DNA of 64,000 nucleotides from Cryptomeria japonica (taxonomy: Eukaryota; Streptophyta; Pinopsida; Cupressales; Cupressaceae): NCBI RefSeq assembly GCF_030272615.1, contig NC_081411.1:208908244-208972243 (forward strand). Reading direction: 5' to 3'. Position numbers and translations under genes: made by a program. This document shows, in pieces, positions 61,153 to 64,000 of the stretch. The stretch's first letter is position 1. Each line of letters starts with the position of its first letter. The notes beneath the pieces were generated by a model. That model saw only the letters and a list, made by a program, of their open reading frames with translations, was not told the origin of the DNA and did no database searches.

Positions 61153-62120
61153 CTTGACTCAGTGTATTGTTTTATTCTTTGGATGCTTTAAACTTGTTAA
61201 AGCATCTCGGGAGATCTTTCTTCTCCTCATTATTCCTTTTTTATTAGCACCCCTATTTTTGGATCCCAGAGGTCTACCCCTTCTTCTAGAGATTGCCTTG
61301 GGGTTTTCATTATCTGTTTTCTATTCTCCTTCTTCTCATGTGTACTCTTCTCCCTAGTCCTCCTCTTTGATTTCAGAAGCCTTCCTATTGTTCCCCTGAC
61401 TGGGGGTCTCCGAGGTCTCAGAACAAGGCTCCAAAGCCTTCAACCTATCTGGAAGATCTAAATTAACACCATCGCTAGATAGTGGATTAGCTTCACCAGC
61501 CTTAGGATCAACAAGAATGACCTCAATCACACAAATATCCTCAAGCTCTACAAACATCTTAGGGGGAATGACAGAGTTTGCATCAGGAGTGGGTTCAGTT
61601 TGGGAAGAAAGCTCTACCTCAGTGATGTATGGAGGATCTTTTGATGGATCCATTTCAAATGAAACATCCATGTCTTCCAAACTTTTGTGAGAAGTTTTAT
61701 TCATCACCCCAGACTGCCTCCCTCCTAAACTCAGCTCACTACTCACACCGTCTCTATCCTTAGGGTTTAAAACTCCAGGGTTATCACCATTAGAAGCTAG
61801 GCTAGAGAATTTCATCTCTGGGGGGACCTCAAGGCCATCATCCTCCATTGGCGATGTTAAATTGCTATCCAAATTTATCTTATTAGTCACATACATTGAA
61901 TTACTAGGATAAGTTGCCCTAATTTTTCCCAATGCTAATTGTTGAGCATTTTTCCTCTTTCTTTTCTTAGGATTTTTCCCCACAATCTGAAACTCATCAT
62001 GCGAATTCTTATTTATCTGTTTTAGAGCATTTGAGATCGTAGAGTGAGGGGTGGGGGCAATTCTAGACCTACCAGAGTTGAAATTTTTTCCAAGTTCCTG
62101 GGGTTTAGAATTTTCTCCAT

Positions 62121-62699
62121 TTAGTATATTATTGATTTTTTACTAATGCCATTGAGGTTTTCCATGCTTGGGACGCACATTGTATGAACATGTGGTGGGT
62201 TATCGGATTGATTGCGAGATCTATTCGAGCCCTTAAGTTTATTAATAATAGGGCAATTATTGCGAATATGCCCCTCTTTCCTACAGAGAAAGCACACATT
62301 CACCCCACCAAGGATTTCAACAAGGCATACAACAACTTCGGATTCGAGATTAATATTAACTATTTTGGGGAAATCACAAATAGGGTTAATTGATATCAAT
62401 ACCCTAGCATCCAAATGTGGAATAAGCGAGGATGAATTATCCACCTGAATAGCTTTTCCTATCAGTTCCATGATTTGGGGTATGAATCTCCATAATAGTG
62501 GAGGCACTTCTCGAATTAAAACCCATCTAAGGCACGAGAGTGTAATAAATTCTTCATTGACCTCTTTCAGTGACCATTCTAGGGCATAAAATGTGCATTT
62601 TCCGACAGACCAATATTGTTTACTGAGCACTTCTTTTCTGCATTTTATGATCTTTAAAGAAGATTGACTAGATGACGACACTATCAATTTTGGAGACAA
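62121..62699 (-). pseudogene. LINE ORF1, DUF4283-like domain with CCHC knuckle (192 aa open)
   Basis: The open frame from 62,699 has KQYWSVGKCTFYALEW and LRWVLIREVPPLLW, fitting the DUF4283 segment, then the knuckle with C136, C139, H144 and C149 (CX2CX4HX4C). It ends at a stop near 62,121. The C-terminal 209-residue stretch (61,983-61,354, starting MGKNPKKRKRK) is in a different frame, so at least one frameshift breaks ORF1. Whether 62,699 is the true start is uncertain. Confidence 0.75.
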
Positions 62700-62959
62700 T
62701 TTGTCACCTCTATATACTCAAATAGGGCCAATTCAAGCCTCCAAGGTAAGGTCCAATCTACTGAAGATGTCATGAAAGAAGTAGGACACAACTCTCCACT
62801 AAATAGAAGGATAAAAAGTCCCATTTATAGAGGCAAGTTGATGTTGTAAATCCTAACGTAGGAAATACATTAGCATCATGATAGGCTAACAATATTCTTG
62901 AGATTATGTGGATAAACTTTTATACACTAGGTCACCGTAAGAAAAGGGTTAACAACAAC

Positions 62960-64000
62960 TTTCAGGGGATGATTTTGTAATTTTAGACAATCTAGGGACA
63001 CTAGTACACACATGGGACACTAGTAGAGATCCACACTAGAATACTAGGCTAGTGTCACAATTCAGTATAAGAGTCTAGGTTTATTGTCAATCTCTAGGTT
63101 TGGCACTAGAGTCCTCATAGGTAATGATGAACATTCTATTCAAGCATTGTTGTCATGAGAAATAAGAATTTTTTAGCTAGGGGTCAATAACCAAGATACT
63201 GCAAATATAAAGGAAATACCTGTAAAGGTATATGATGGTACAAGAGTTTGAAGATTGACAAAAATTGACTTAGGAGAAGAAATTGACAATGAATCTCCTA
63301 AGTGATAGACATCTATAAAATATGAAAGGTGAATATCATAAGGTTTTTAGTAACCACAATAATACTTCCAACTCTTGACATTAATGAAGGAATGAAAGGA
63401 TACGCAAATACAATACATTTTGGAATTTGTGACACTCTACATCACTCTAAAAGACGGTTTGAATTGAGCAAATTTTTTTACTTTTCTATTTAAAATGCCA
63501 TTAGTACACATGATGAATGTAAAGTGGATCGACAAGACCATCCAAGATGACAAAAAATTATATTATATTTATTTTCACCCCAAAAATAGGTTCTTAAATT
63601 TATTTATTATACAGAAGCAAGTTGATCGATTTAGAAAAAAATATTCTTGGCTCAAATACCAAGACATAAAAATGAATACATGAGAAACTACATATTCCAT
63701 TCAATTAAATACCCTCTCTGAGAGATATATAATAAATAAAATTATAATTTACATTAAAAGAGGACTTAAAGGTTCTTTGAATATAAAACTACATTTCATT
63801 AAATCAATTGAGGAGAGTAAATAATACACAAGAAAGAATCTTCTTAACATCCCAACCCACTATCCTCCAAACCTGAATGATGGTATCTATGATACCTAGC
63901 ACATGGAATAAAAGCATCCACTCCATTCATGCTAGGAAATAATGACAAGACAAAAAAAATTGTCCTCTTCCCTTTCTAAAAATAACAATCACTAATTATA
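62960..64000. repeat. Diverged copy of repeat F (right part)
   Basis: Blocks such as AAAATTGACTTAGGAGAAGAAAT (near 63,268) and ATATAAAACTACATTTCATT (near 63,781), and a similar 'GAATGATGGTAT' (near 63,876), occur in the same order and at similar spacing as at about 5,410, 5,899 and 5,991. Between them the match is much weaker than among copies I to III. It is an older family member that continues past the window edge. Confidence 0.7.

Larger units (their letters stand above)
59811..62700 (-). mobile_element. L1-type LINE, 5' half, block IV copy with more complete ORF1
   Basis: It matches 34,266-36,990 up to 62,535 and then continues about 165 bp further into ORF1, which is lost from the other copy. 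It contains ORF1 and the ORF2 endonuclease (from 61,152). The exact 5' end of the element could not be located; it should lie shortly right of 62,700. Confidence 0.88.

Noticed and set aside
63495-63683. 62-codon plus-strand ORF
   Set aside because: It lies in a diverged copy of non-coding repeat F and is not kept in the other copies.
1-64000. CRISPR arrays, operons, rRNA or tRNA genes
   Set aside because: No regularly spaced identical repeats with unique spacers and no recognisable RNA genes were found. The tandem repeats seen are satellite-like or simple duplications.

Overview
This is a nuclear plant window, most likely from a large, repeat-rich genome such as a conifer or other gymnosperm. 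It is AT-rich and dominated by plant LTR retrotransposons and an L1-type LINE. It also carries degenerate telomere-like (CCCTAA-rich) arrays. The only intact gene is a single-exon F-box/Kelch gene of the plant KFB type, present as two near-identical copies. Nothing bacterial or organellar is visible. The species assignment is inference.

The window is a mosaic of nested transposons and segmental duplications. Block I (1-17,673) holds a truncated minus-strand Copia element with its 5' LTR (1-2,908), a repeat called F here (2,909 to about 6,170), the F-box/Kelch gene (8,221-9,195), a 3'-end partial duplicate of it (10,878-11,096), a small-exon remnant (about 12,370-12,660), a 3.6-kb telomere-like array (about 12,975-16,620) and a 308-bp tandem pair ending in a large fold-back (16,601-17,286). 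Block II (17,671 to about 23,140) repeats the Copia fragment and the first part of F. It has lost the gene and the array but keeps short remnants from either side of them.

A minus-strand LINE follows (23,210-36,990). It is split by a nearly complete plus-strand LTR retrotransposon (26,112-34,265) with a perfect 5-bp target duplication. That element has gag coiled-coil and CCHC zinc-knuckle coding and no recognisable pol. It also carries a decayed ORF of about 1,100 codons of unknown function.

Block III (36,988-52,225) is a second copy of Block I from the Copia leader rightward. Its F-box copy differs from the first at only 5 of 975 bases. A largely unique AT-rich stretch follows (52,226-57,711) with a LINE endonuclease fragment. 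Block IV (57,712 to about 62,700) repeats the 3' part of the LTR element together with the 5' half of the LINE. It still has the upstream part of LINE ORF1 that is missing at 36,990. The window ends in an older, diverged member of repeat F (about 62,960-64,000).

The only plausibly functional genes are the two F-box/Kelch copies. The rest is decayed transposon coding sequence, satellite-like DNA and duplication junctions. The order of events can be partly read from divergence estimated by eye: LTR insertion into the LINE first, then the Block IV duplication, then the Block I/III duplication.
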